Assembly: GCF_001949145.1 (NCBI RefSeq)
Contig: NW_019091387.1
Coordinates: forward strand, 1,766,294 to 1,830,293
Direction: 5' to 3'
Source of the DNA: Acanthaster planci
Taxonomy: Eukaryota > Echinodermata > Asteroidea > Valvatida > Acanthasteridae
Length of the DNA stretch: 64,000 nt
Shown: piece after piece, positions 1 to 12,400 of the stretch
Layout: each line of letters begins with the position of its first letter
Numbering within the stretch: position 1 is the stretch's first letter
Program-made: the position numbers and the translations under genes
Notes under the pieces: generated by a model
Told to the model about the DNA's origin: nothing
What the model saw: the letters and a program-made list of their open reading frames with translations, nothing else
Databases searched by the model: none

Positions 1-670
1 CAGCTCTTGAGTTTAGGGCATCAGTATTTTCATTATTTTCCCCATTTTTTCAACTGCATTGATAAATATCGTGGCATTTGTCCACACATCAACTGGTTTA
101 CATCACAAGTTCCGAAGTGTATACAGGCGTCACCCTTGGCCAATGTGTGTATCTTGCCAATTGTTTCGATACAAAAAGAGCTGCCAGTTGTAAAAAGTGG
201 CTTGGCTCCTAGCAAATTGGCTTACCCAAACAAAGAGGTCTTTAATCTCCATTCTTTTGTGTATGGTGTGGGCTCCCTAATTACCCAAGAAAGGCATTGT
301 TGTTGGTTGGGGGTGGGGGTCACTTAGTAGCAGTGTCCATGTGTAGGATTGTCTTGGGACAAAGCGTGGAAGACAATGAAAATGAAAAAAGAATTCTTGA
401 GTGTCCATGGAACAAATAAGGAAAAATGTGTGTGGTAGCACATCATCCAGCGTCAAATGGTTAAAATTGCAGCTGTTTTGGTGACTTGAGGTTGCTTGTG
501 TGACTTGAGATTGTTAATTGATTGGTTGATATCTCTTTTATTTTCATCTCCTTTTGAGGAAAAAAACCAACTTCGTTGACATGCACAGGTATTAGTAAAT
601 AAGGTTGATGTTTTTGTGCTCTGACAAGCCATTTTATACAGCTTTCTTTGTCTATTCCTGGTAAACCCTG

Positions 671-826
671 TCTGAATGGCCTACAGTGGCCTCCAGATAG
701 TCTGAATGGCTTCCCGTGGCCTCCAGATAGTCTGAATGGCCTACAGTGGCCTCCAGATAGTCTGAATGGCCTACAGTGGCCTCCAGAATGGCCTACAGTG
801 GCCTCCAGATAGTCTGAATGGCTAAG
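671..826. repeat. 30-bp minisatellite, about five copies
   Basis: TCTGAATGGCCTACAGTGGC plus CTCCAGATAG repeats at 671, 701, 731 and 761, then a partly deleted copy to 826. The unit is a multiple of three, so the minus strand stays open (SGGHCRPFRL repeated), but no gene context supports coding. Confidence 0.92.
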
Positions 827-2174
827 CTTGAATGTCAATTGTTGTTGAGTCTTTGTTTATGATGTTTGATACTATGCATTGACCTAAACAGGGCACTCAG
901 AATGTCTTGGACAGAATTTCTTCCGTCATTGGGTGAATTACATAGCAATTCAACCAACCGAACCTTATTCATTTTATTCAACCTGTATTCAACCATCCCC
1001 TTTGCCCTGCAAGTGCAAATCCTGTAATTGGTAGCAATAACATGCATAACATTAATGTCACTGACCATGAATTTCTTGTATTACATATGTACAAAATGGA
1101 TTTGTGTGTGCTGTCATTGGGAATAGGACCACAGAGAAACAGCAACATAGAACTCGCTCTTGACCTTTGTATACCTTTGTATAACAGTGTGCAAATAGAA
1201 CATAGTTTGTGGGGTGAATATAGTGAATTTCAGCTCCCCGTTGCGTTGGAAGTTAAACTAGTTCCCGGGTGAACCCACTCAAAATAATCTGTAATATTTG
1301 ACTAATTGTTGCTCTGAGCACTGCAGGTGCAACAATTGGCACAGATCCTCACGTGTGAACCTGGTAAACAGAAAAATAGCAACTGGCATGTAATAATAAA
1401 TGGACAGGTGAGAGTTTGGCCCTCAATCATGAGTTATGGTATAACCATAATTAGTGCTTTGTGCATGAGACAATGTTAACGTAGCAATGGAATACACGTA
1501 TATATACTAGTCTAACAACATTTGTGTGCACCTACATGATGCTCTCTGGTGGCTCTAATGACAAGTCATACAGCGACAGATACAGCTCAATTTCTTCAAA
1601 TCTGGTATTTTAATATCTGCATATCAACAATTGATCATTAACTTGATATTATTTTCAGAAATTGTAAATGTATTCATTGGGAAGGTGTCATATAGTATTG
1701 AAGTATTTTAAATGCTAGCTGACTATGACAAGTTCAGTACAAAACAGCAAATAAATCTCATTTTAAAATACATGTAAATCAGCAAAAATGAAACAATGTT
1801 GCTTCTATTGTTTTCCTTTTTGTGAGTTGACTGACCATTACGAGATCTACAGAATGTTGTGAAGGCAAAATAGACTAGCCTATGAGAAGGTAACTACCTT
1901 CTGGTGGTATATTGGTGCTTATCCAAATTGACTGCAAATGGCTCCTTAGTGGCGAGTTTATGCATAGTGACGAGAGATACTTCAGAGCCACTGTACCCCT
2001 TGACCCAAGATAAAAATACCCTTAAATTTGGCCTTGTCTGAAGTTAAGGTACTGAAGTTAAGGTATAGAGATAGAAACAGTAAACTGGAGTCTGCATGAT
2101 AGTTTGACGTAACTTGTGTTAGTTAACATTCAGAAGTTTCTAGGTTCAATTTTTCAAAAGTAATTTCATGTACA

Positions 2175-2262
2175 TGAACACTCCTATGCAAAGATGCATT
2201 CTTGACATGGTTGTCTTATCAGTCAAAATCAGTCCAATGACCCTTACATGTCAGTGTACTGG
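2175..2262 (+). repeat. 88-bp repeat, copy 1
   Basis: From TGAACACTCCTATGC to GTGTACTGG; nearly identical to 4387-4474, with about four mismatches. Confidence 0.92.
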
Positions 2263-2937
2263 GACAAATCAAGTAGAAAGAATTTTGGACTGTCTGTGAC
2301 AGTTGCAGCAAAAGGAGGGTTAAAAATGATATAACAATGCATGGAAAGTAGAAAGCTGTCATTTGTTTAAGATAATTGAAATTAAATCGACCATTTACCA
2401 CATTAATTTTACCGTATAAATCACAAATCTGTCTTTTTTCTGCCAAATTGGCCAGCTACTGATAAAGGATTCTACATTGATATTCAAGGTTAATCTTGTC
2501 AGATAAAGCTTTGATTGCATTCATGCACATACTATACAAATAAGTTAACAAAAACACAGGAAACAGGCCACAATGAATATGATTATATTCCAGCCACTCC
2601 CTATGGACTGTATTAATGCTTAATTATGTACCTACTGCCATATAAGCTAATTTATTCTATTGCATGGATTTCCAATGTTCCAGACAGTTGACTAACATTC
2701 AAACTCATTCTGCCATGAAGCCATTTGACAGACACCCTCAACTTGCATGACAGCTTTTTGGCACAGTCTTGTAGTCAAATGACCAGTCATAGCTAAAAGT
2801 GTGCAGGCAAATTGTCTGTTAAGAGTCTAGGGTACACATATTTATCCATGACAAATGAGTGAGTCTGAGAGTGACAGAGTCTGAGTTCATGAGTCTGAGA
2901 GACTGTAAAGCCTCACCTGCGGGGACTTATAAATCTG

Positions 2938-2943
2938 TTTATT
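2938..2943 (-). promoter_or_regulatory. Candidate polyadenylation signal of the MICU-like gene
   Basis: AATAAA on the minus strand about 410 nt downstream of the TGA stop. It is placed by position and hexamer alone, and AT-rich DNA offers others. Confidence 0.3.
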
Positions 2944-3351
2944 AGGTCATTACCCTAGCAGAAACATTGTGGTTGTAGTTAGTGCACCTGTCATCAAGTT
3001 TACCTGAACACGTGCCCACATGTCATATTTTCACTTGTGACTTCAGCACAAAATGACATATACATGTACTACATGCATATACCTCGGTAGTGTTTTGTAA
3101 TTGTGATTACTGCTTGAGTCTATCTACATATGGACCAGTTACCATAACACAAGATTTGAACTTAAAATGGCTACCATTGCCCAAAGAATTAAATTTAATA
3201 ATGTGGCAGCCAAAAGTCTCTACATATATTATCCATTTGTTGATAGCAGCAACATATTATACACGTACTGATATTCTTTGACCCAGAAAGGATAGAAAAC
3301 AGAATGCAACCCTGGCACTGAAGCATCTCTGCAACCGGTTCAGAGAAACAT

Positions 3352-3423
3352 TCACTTCTGCTTCAGCTCTTGCTTGACACACGCCTTGAATCCTTGCCAA
3401 CCCACAGGCTTCTGGAGGTGTTC
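3352..3423 (-). CDS. MICU3: MICU terminal exon and stop
   Basis: A 72-bp terminal coding exon after acceptor TTTTTCTGGACAG. It encodes EHLQKPVGWQGFKACVKQEL then KQK and a TGA stop (3352-3354). The basic FKxCVKxEL tail resembles the C-termini of MICU2 and MICU3. Confidence 0.88.
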   Translation of the reverse strand, partial: EHLQKPVGWQGFKACVKQELKQK

Positions 3424-6400
3424 CTGTCCAGAAAAACAGATATGTCTTTAAATTTGAATTCTGTGCATTTGCTCAGTTTAGAAGGCTAGTAAGGAAAGAT
3501 ACCTTCCTTATATGTCTTTACACAAATAAATGCCTAGTGATCTGAGATCTGCACATGTGCAGTATGAGTTTATTATCTTATTTACAACACGTATTGCACA
3601 CCCACTCAGTTCCAACTGGGCTAGAGAAAAGACAAAGTACTAATGGAAAGCTTGCAAACCATACATGCAGACGCCTTCTCAGTCAGTGTTTTGCTTTTAT
3701 CACAAAAATCAGTGTGCTCTGTTAAATGAAGCACATTTGTCTTCTCCCAAAGATGAAAAGAGCACACTGTCTGAAATGTTGACTTTGTAAGGCTTCCATT
3801 TCTTTTCAGAACCACACATTCACAAAAGAGAAGACGGTGTCACCGAAAAATTACTTAATTTCTATGTACTTCCACCATGCACAACCTAAAGTCTGTCTTA
3901 CAGCTAGTCAGAGTTGTGCAACTTGTATCACTTTAAAACCAATTGTTGACTTTTCTAATGCCTTCTGTCTGGGAATAGTAGTTGACATTTTGAGTGCTGC
4001 TTTCTTTATTTTAACAGCCATTAACAAGTGACATACGTGAAAGTTTCATCTCTTTCAGGATTACAATTCACAGTGACCTCAGAACTGTTGCCCTACTTTA
4101 GTGCCAACACATACAATTTTCTACATATAAAGCAGGCACAATTCCAGGATTGTTAAAAATGGGAGGCCATACCTTTAGTTAATAGTGTATTTGCATGCAC
4201 GATAGACAGGTGTGGTTAAGTACATCACAAGATGGGTTAATCATATAGACAGGAAGTCTAGTCCCTAGTAGTTAAGCAATGGCAAAACAGTGCCTGTGTG
4301 GCTTGTGATATCGAGACAATAAAACAAATAACGGACTTTTGATGGAAATGATACACAAACGATAGCTGTTACAGCTGTTATTTTTATGAACCCTCCTATG
4401 CAAAGATGCATTCTTGACACGGTTGTCTTATCAGTCAAAATCAGTCCAATGACCCTTACGTGTCAGTGTACTGGAAGGAAGCATTTTTTAATTCACTTAT
4501 TTGGTGTATTTCCCCACCTTGAGTGATGGCTTTCAAACTGTAAGAAAATAGACATCTAATCTACTTCTCCAATGTATCATTTTCTTCATTCTAGTTACAT
4601 ATCTGGGAAGTTATCCCTCGTTACATTTTGTCAGTATTTCACACAAGCAACACCATTGCTTTGTGATGGAATCTACATTACTATGACAAGGAGAAAGAGT
4701 AGCCCTATACATTTGAATTTTTCTTAAATAGAAGAAGTATGTAGCAGTGCTAAAGTAAGCAGGTTACAACCTGCCTAACAAAGTACAGCTGGTTGGGGTT
4801 GAGGACAATGTTGGCATGCAGATTCTGAACAGAAAATCAGACCATACAATGAAAGGAGATATTCTGGAGCAGGTTTCAGATTGATTTTGCATGTGGGATG
4901 GTGCCATTTGCAGGCCTTTTGCATTCTGAGCCTACATCTTTTTCAAGCAGCTTGCTATGAAGTATGCTAAAAATCCTTGCAAGTTAATAAAGAAGTTACG
5001 ATTCATGGTGGGGTGACACGCAAAGTGCAGACAAATTAAACTATTTGTAGCAGCCATATGAAGCAACCTATGGGACAGAGACCACCCCCCGCCTTTGTGT
5101 TGGCCTTTGTTATACTGGTATCTGAGGACTTCTTTTTAGACATCGGGTGGAGGGGGTGTTAAATAACAATAGGCTAGAATACACATAGGGATTGGACTTG
5201 TTGGGGGTACCCCTCCGTCCCATTTCGTGCCTGGTATAGTTGCAGCCTATGGACATCAGGAGGGTGCAGTAGAACAAGGAAGATCATTGTAATGATGAAT
5301 TCAAAATAAAGCAAAATATGTTCATGCAAAGATTGATGCAAATGCACATGACAGCAGTGTCACAGAGTTGCCAGTTAACTTAAAGACAATTACATGTATT
5401 GCTACAGTAAGCTGAATGATTCGTAACCCAAAGTAGTGCACAAAGTAAACATTTCTTTATGTAGCTTTTAATAGCTCAAATTTGATTGGAAAGCAAATGT
5501 CATAATCTGTAATCTTTTCCTAAGTAACATCAATTGATCTGTTTATGATACAACAAACAAGGGGAAGGAAGTGCGTTTATAATTCATCACTTTTTTGTTT
5601 CTATGTAGCATTGAATGTGCCATAAAAGCAGTATGTTGGGGAGAAAATCTTGTACAGTTGGTCTCTTGTTTAGTTAAATGCCTGTACCTGTCATTAATTG
5701 ACTTTTTCTTCTTATGGAGTTTGGACATACATTTTGTAACAACTCTGAAAGAGCCAGTTAGGTATGTCAAAAAGGGTCATTCAAGAACAAAGCACATCAG
5801 ACATCACGCCAGCTGGAACTTGTTCAGTGTGTGAGCTTGAGAACTGCTATGCTGGTAGGGTTGGCATTGTGTTTGGATGTTGAGGTTCTCAAGAAAGACC
5901 TACAACATACTTCACTTTACCAATTAACATGCTGTATTGAAACATGATCTGGCTCAATGACATTGGCCAATCACAAACACAGATATTGAGAGAGATATGT
6001 TCCATTAAAGTCTTAAAGAACTCATGTACCAGATTTCATTCAAAGGTCACTCGCAAAAGGCTTATTTCCTGCTGCCAGTCTGTTAATGAGGTAAGGACCT
6101 CACAGTCTCACTGGAAGGTGAGCTGTGGTCTGGACAGTATGTTTAATCATTACATGGTCCAATACCAAAAATCAAGCATTCATGCCAAGGGGAAACTATA
6201 CAAAATACTGACACAGCAAAGTTATAGAGACCCCCGCCACAACATCACTGGTTGTTTGCAGTGGCCCCCATCAATCGTGGCAATAAGTATTGTGAAGCTA
6301 TCATGTGGAGTCACTGTTCCATTAAAGTTGCTCTAAAAGCTTTTCACTAGGGGCCATGAAACATAACCAGAGTCAAGCAAAACACTGTGTAATTTTTCCT

Positions 6401-9400
6401 GAAAGCATGAAAGTGAAGAAGATAATCCCACAACTTAGTTTAACAGGACATCTCAGCAACCACTTGGTGGATTTGATAATATGGATGGCAATTACTGCAC
6501 GGCACCTTTTTTCTTGGGGGGAACCTTCAAATTCTACTGGTGTCGCTACTTTGTACCTACCTATTAAAATCTTGTGCCAGTATGTGAAACAATCTGCCTT
6601 CTTGGAAGATCTATCAATGTTAGACCTGGCACTTGCCTTGAAATGGACAGTAATCTGATCTCAACCATTTTTTTCAAGCTAAACTGCTTAACCAACTGTT
6701 TAACTACAATGGCCACGGGATTAAGTAAGGAAGCTCCATTTTACTGGAACAGCTAGTACACAGGAGTCAATAATGAACAGAGTGGAGCCTTGCCTGTCAC
6801 TGAGCAATACAGAAACTTGATGTATCATGCAAACTTGAATGGATCTAGGCAGGAGAGCCATCTGGGGCCATATGTCCCCTCTCAACAGGAGCCAACAACG
6901 TTTTTGTGAAAAACAGTGAGATGACTGAAGGGTAATTTTTTTGGTCCATTGTATTTCCCTTAGTTGAAAAAGTGTGTAAAAAGCCCTAAATGTAGCCTCA
7001 GCTCTCACAAAGGCCATACAAAGGTACATCAACAAAATTCAAAATGTTTGCCCCCAAAGCCAACTTTGTACCCCCCCAAATGTCCTCGATTCCTTGATAA
7101 TTAAGTTATGTGAGCATCTTTGCTGATATGTAAATTCTGCTCAAAGGAACTAAGAGCCTGTACTTTTCTACTGACACTGAAAACTGACACTAACCAACTT
7201 TCACTTAAACTCTTCAAAATTGACAACAAGCAAGAGCCTTTGTGGCATTCCTCTCTGCTGACAAGAAACTAGTTCTGCAAAGCTTGTGATACCATACCAT
7301 CATCACCATGTACAAAGAAAGCAAAGAAGACCATTGTTTCTCATTTCTCAGGCCAAGAAGGATTCTTTCATGTTTATGCACTATTATGTAACAGAAGATG
7401 TGTGCAATAACGGTGTTGCTTACCATAACAGCTGTTGTGACATTATGCATAGCAATAAGCTTGACACTACAGCTTCTTATCCTGGGTCACATTTTAATCC
7501 TGGGCAAACCCATGACCATCCTGGGTTGAAACTTTGATTTTTCAACCCTGCATTCAACCCAGTGTTTATTGTTCTACACTTGTGTCATGCAAATGGAACT
7601 GATCGGGGTGAGTCCAACCTGGAGATGAGCACATACTATATTCAACACGGGCTGAAAAATCTCAATTCTGGTTCGGGATGAAGGTTTGGCACAGGTTGAA
7701 AATTTCCAAGTGTGAATCATTTTCAGCCCTTCATCAACCCTGCACCAACCCTGAGATTGTCTAGTGTGAAAGCATAATGAGAATGAATGATGTGGCTCAC
7801 TGTGTGCAGCATGTATATGCACTGCATCTACAGTACATAACCTAGCGCCAGGCAGTAGTCTATGATAGAGTCACAAGCTACAACTGTGGCCAAGATTGTT
7901 GGGAGCTATGCTCCTTCAAGGTCCCCCATTCCCCTGATCAATGTTGTCATTTCAAGCGGGAGCGCAGACTGCCCAGTGAGACCAAACACTGAGAGAGGAG
8001 GGGGGGTGAAGGGCCCAATGGGATTTGGCCAGGATTGTCAGAATTGGTCCATAGTTGTGTGCAGGCATGGCATACATACATGAAGTGTGGACCTCTGCAC
8101 AAAAGAAGCCCAGATAATGTACGGTATGATGAAATTGTGTGGACTTGCACACGTCCACACAATGTTTTCCCCTCTCTGAAAACAGTTTCAGAGGCATTTT
8201 GGGGTCAAGGTCAATGAAGAGGAACAGTCCAGGAAATCATCATCAAAAATCCAGCTCCAAGGAGTTATCCTAGTTGGAGAAAAAGGAGCATTTTGGCCCA
8301 TAACTGTCCAAAATTCTGAATTTGGAAGGCCCATTCCGATACATATTATACAACCCTGTGGGACTTTTTTTATTTCATCATTCCGTTATTGGCTTTAAAA
8401 ATGCAACAATGATCCATCAAAGGCCCCAAAAGAAAGGAAAGGAGAGACTCTAATTCTTTAACCCTAACATTCCTGAATCCTCCAATTTTAATATGATTTT
8501 GCACACACCCTAGGGAGTTAGGGTGAATGATGTGTTGCGGCTCAACGTTGTTATTGTGTCATGTATGTTGCGTGCCTGCAGCTGCATTGGTGAGGGCATG
8601 CTATGCGCTCTGTTTGGTGAAAGTGAAGAAATGTAATCATTACAATTTTGTCTGTGCACAGCATAGATAATTTACAAACATTTTATGCACAATTAGCTCA
8701 GTGTTCCTTATACTTCGGTTTGCTGCCACTTTAAGTTAACAAATGTGAGATGTAGAGTCCTTAAATTCTATTGTCCTATCAGGCGACACTATCCAAGGAT
8801 GTCAAGTTAGCATTACCTCGCTGCATACACATAACCTGTACATATAAACTCAGACAATCCTGGACAGCATTGTTGGGACCTGTGTCAATAGCCATACTCT
8901 CTCCAATCCCCCACTCCCCCTGGTTAATGTTGTCATCTCGAGCTGGAGTGCAGATGGCACATTAAGACCCAACATTGAGAGGGGGCCGGGGTTGGTGGGC
9001 CCATCAAGATTTGGCCAAGATTGTAGGTGCCTTTAATCCCACGCTGGAAGGTAGGGCTTAGAGAAACCCATTCATTCTGTGGACCTGCATTCCAGTGTGT
9101 CCAAGTCTCTTGGTTTATTGTTTACTAGAACAAGTTTTCCCTTACAACCAATGCTCAGGACCAGTACTGGGGAAGTATAGACTAATCCTAGCAGATGCAG
9201 TGGCAAGCTCATGTGGATGACACATAGTGTCTTCACACATTTGAGGGGCACGTGCATTGCTGTAGTCACCAACGTTTACAGCTAAGAGGCATTTTAATAC
9301 AGCATCACATCTCAAACCAATGATTACAAAGGTTTTTCGACAAGAACATATGATGGAATTATCTGCGAACAGGGATAAATGAATTGCATGCTGACAGATA

Positions 9401-12400
9401 CAACTCACCATGCATCTTACGATAACTACCGGTACCAAAGGAAAAGATTCCTCTTTAATGCTGTCAATGTTGCATGTGTACAAGTTACAAGTACTGGACC
9501 TGAGTATGAGTAATTGAGTATACAGAAACTATTGTTTAGGTGAGTTTATTCCCTTTTTCTCAAACTATGAGATACACACAGGTATGCACATGTAAAAAGT
9601 GGACGTGGTTAGAAGGATTACCAAAAGTGTCTGAAATGTTGATATGATGGACTCTACTTACCGTCTGTCAGTAAGGAACCATGAGAAAAGATGATAAAAA
9701 AAGATAGATACAATTAAAAATTGTGACAAATTACATCTGGAATACATGACATTTCCCAGTCCTTGCCTCAGGGTGCTATGCATCCCTCGGGTGTTCAAAA
9801 TGTCATATCCCACATTGCAGCAGTCAACAAGCGTTTTGTCATACCTCTGTCTTAAGGAGTTTATAAAAAGAAAGCTCTGAATTTCAGAGGTTTGGAAGAA
9901 ACAGGCCCACTGTCAAACTGTACAATTACCATAACAGACATAAACAATATTGTCTACAAATGCAGAAACATTCCCTCACTTTCTTTAACTGTGAAAAGTT
10001 TAATGTGAACGTAGTGCGGGTACCAGTGAGTACAAGTTCACATGTCATGTAGTCCAGTTAGCGGTCCCTGCATTACTTTATATGCAGTGGGACTAGAATG
10101 AGTCTGTTATACAAGCGTGACCACTGATCGAATTCCCTGTATCAAAACGTATCATGGGTACCACGCAAAACTGACTAAATGAACGGTCGCTCTCGAACTT
10201 CTGAAGCTCTTCTGTCTCATGCAAATGCTATTGGCAGAATGAGCGGTCTCACTTTAAGTGTGGTATGTGGATATATCGCTGTGTCATGTGATTGTTCTTT
10301 GCCAATGAACAGACAGTATCCAAGACAGAGGTATGACAGAACAGATCATCACATGGAAAGCATTTTGCCAATATTTATGATCAAATATACTGACTTATAC
10401 GTAGCTTCCTTATTCAGATGACACTAACTGGGAAAGTGGAACAGTGGATCCCAAGGGCAGCTCAGTAATTTTTAATGTCCCACTGATGGAAGTACTTGAC
10501 ATTTGTTTCATAATATCTCGATCACCTGTCTAGGTTAAACTCATTAAAGAACAGATGCAATCTTCATATCAGTCTCTATATAAATTCAGCATTAGCAGGT
10601 AAGTCATCTGTACATTTCCAAGCCTAAATTTACCACTTTATTAAAAAAGCTGACCTTACAATGTCAGAAAATATGTACACTGCACAAGTGCATGGTCAAA
10701 TACCATAGTAAAATTAGTTGGCCATAGCCTCAGCCAATTTCAAGCGGGCAGCTGTGGGTAAGATGTACATGTAATATGGGAAAATGAATTTTGGCAACTG
10801 ATGATTCCAGCATCTTATTTGGCCTGCATGGGCAGAACTCAATAGTTTGATAGGCCCAACCTGACATGGGCAGAACACAATAGTTTGATAGGCCCAACCT
10901 GAGTGCTAGAGACTTTCAAAACTTGCCCATCATATGTGTGTATCTTTCATACATTTGGGTTATTTCTACAGAAGCTTTCTATTTGACAAGATCCTGAGAT
11001 AGGACAATTGGCTAAATGTTGGTGGGATTGTGATTATGTATGAGGTTGAATTTTTCTAAATTTACCACAAAAAATCACTGGTAAAAACGTTCCATAAATC
11101 ATTTTAAAAATAGTAGTATTATGATTACATTCACCACATTGGACAATGCAAAAACTTGACTGAAGAGAAATATGACCAATGGCAGCAGCATATGTAGCAC
11201 TGTATATTACCTTTTCTGAGGTGAAGTTATGACTTTGCTGTTATATGTGATGCACTGAACTTTTAGTGTGGTGTTTCCATACGTATCAGCAGATAAAGTG
11301 ACATAGCTTAGCATGCATCAACTCATAGTGTACATTAATATGTGATGCAGTGGCAATATTTGATCAAACAAGTTTCTGTTATAACAGAAATTTCATACCT
11401 ACTTCCCTAATTACCTAACTCAAGATCACAACAGAATATTAGATTCCAAAGTAAGGGCATTCCACAGCATGCGATTACAATTTAGCAGTAAGACAAAAAA
11501 TGTTTCAATCAGAACACATATGCAGCCCAACAATGAGTCCTACACACATGCACATCTGCTGAAGCCATGAAATCAGAGAACGGTGCACTTACCCTGAAGC
11601 CACGGTGTATTCTATTCTTCATTACTCCCAAGAATTCATTCTGACTGAGTTTTCCATCTCCTGTCAATCACAGAAACACACTTTCAGGTCAATGGATTTT
11701 GGAGTTTTACTTGTGGGAAAAAAAGGCTCTTCCTAACTGTCATTAAAATTCAAGACCTGATTGTTTGACCCTAACAGAGACCTTCATGATGCTGCCATGT
11801 TTGTCATGTTTCCTGTAGACCCACTTGTAATAGCAGTACAACTTCCCATATTACTTAAAGGGCATTTTGGTTGCATTGCTTGGAATGCTAGAAAAGCAGG
11901 ATGTCTGCCCCATGATAGAGTTATATTTTGAACTACCTCATGGGGGGGGAAGATTTACTCCCCCCCCAAAGAAGTCAGCTGTCACATGCCTGATTTTTTT
12001 TTTAAACTTGGCATGCATATAAATGCTCTTCCTAGGTACACATGTGAAGTGTCAACTCTTACCTGACAAATGGTTTTGTTGCTACAGTCATATGAATTAG
12101 AAGGCCTCATGGATGTCAGTTCACTTATGTTGAGTAAGGCAGTGTAAAAGTATACATTTTTGGCTGACCTGTCTCCGAAAAATGGCCGCTGTGTGATATG
12201 GTAGATGGGGCAGATTCCCCTGGCTCTTTTAGGGCTAACTCTCCTTCCAATCTGTACATGTGTCCCACCTGAACATTATAACTTCCTTTTTTCCCTTATT
12301 CATTTCTGGAAACTATTGCTCGTAACATGATACACTGAAGCCTAGTTTCTGTTAAGTCATCAGTTCTGATAAAAACCAACCATGCAAAGTTTGCAAGTCA

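Larger units (their letters stand above)
1..3351. other. 3' flank of the MICU-like gene
   Basis: Contains the 671-826 minisatellite, the first 88-bp repeat and probable 3' untranslated sequence next to the stop. No other gene was recognised. Confidence 0.7.
3424..11592 (-). other. MICU intron, last
   Basis: Holds the relative of the fold-back element near 3700-3840, the second 88-bp repeat, one MITE (7460-7773) and two copies of the dispersed repeat. No coding sequence was recognised. Confidence 0.85.

Noticed and set aside
671-826. CRISPR array
   Set aside because: Units are contiguous with no unique spacers, and the DNA is animal nuclear sequence.
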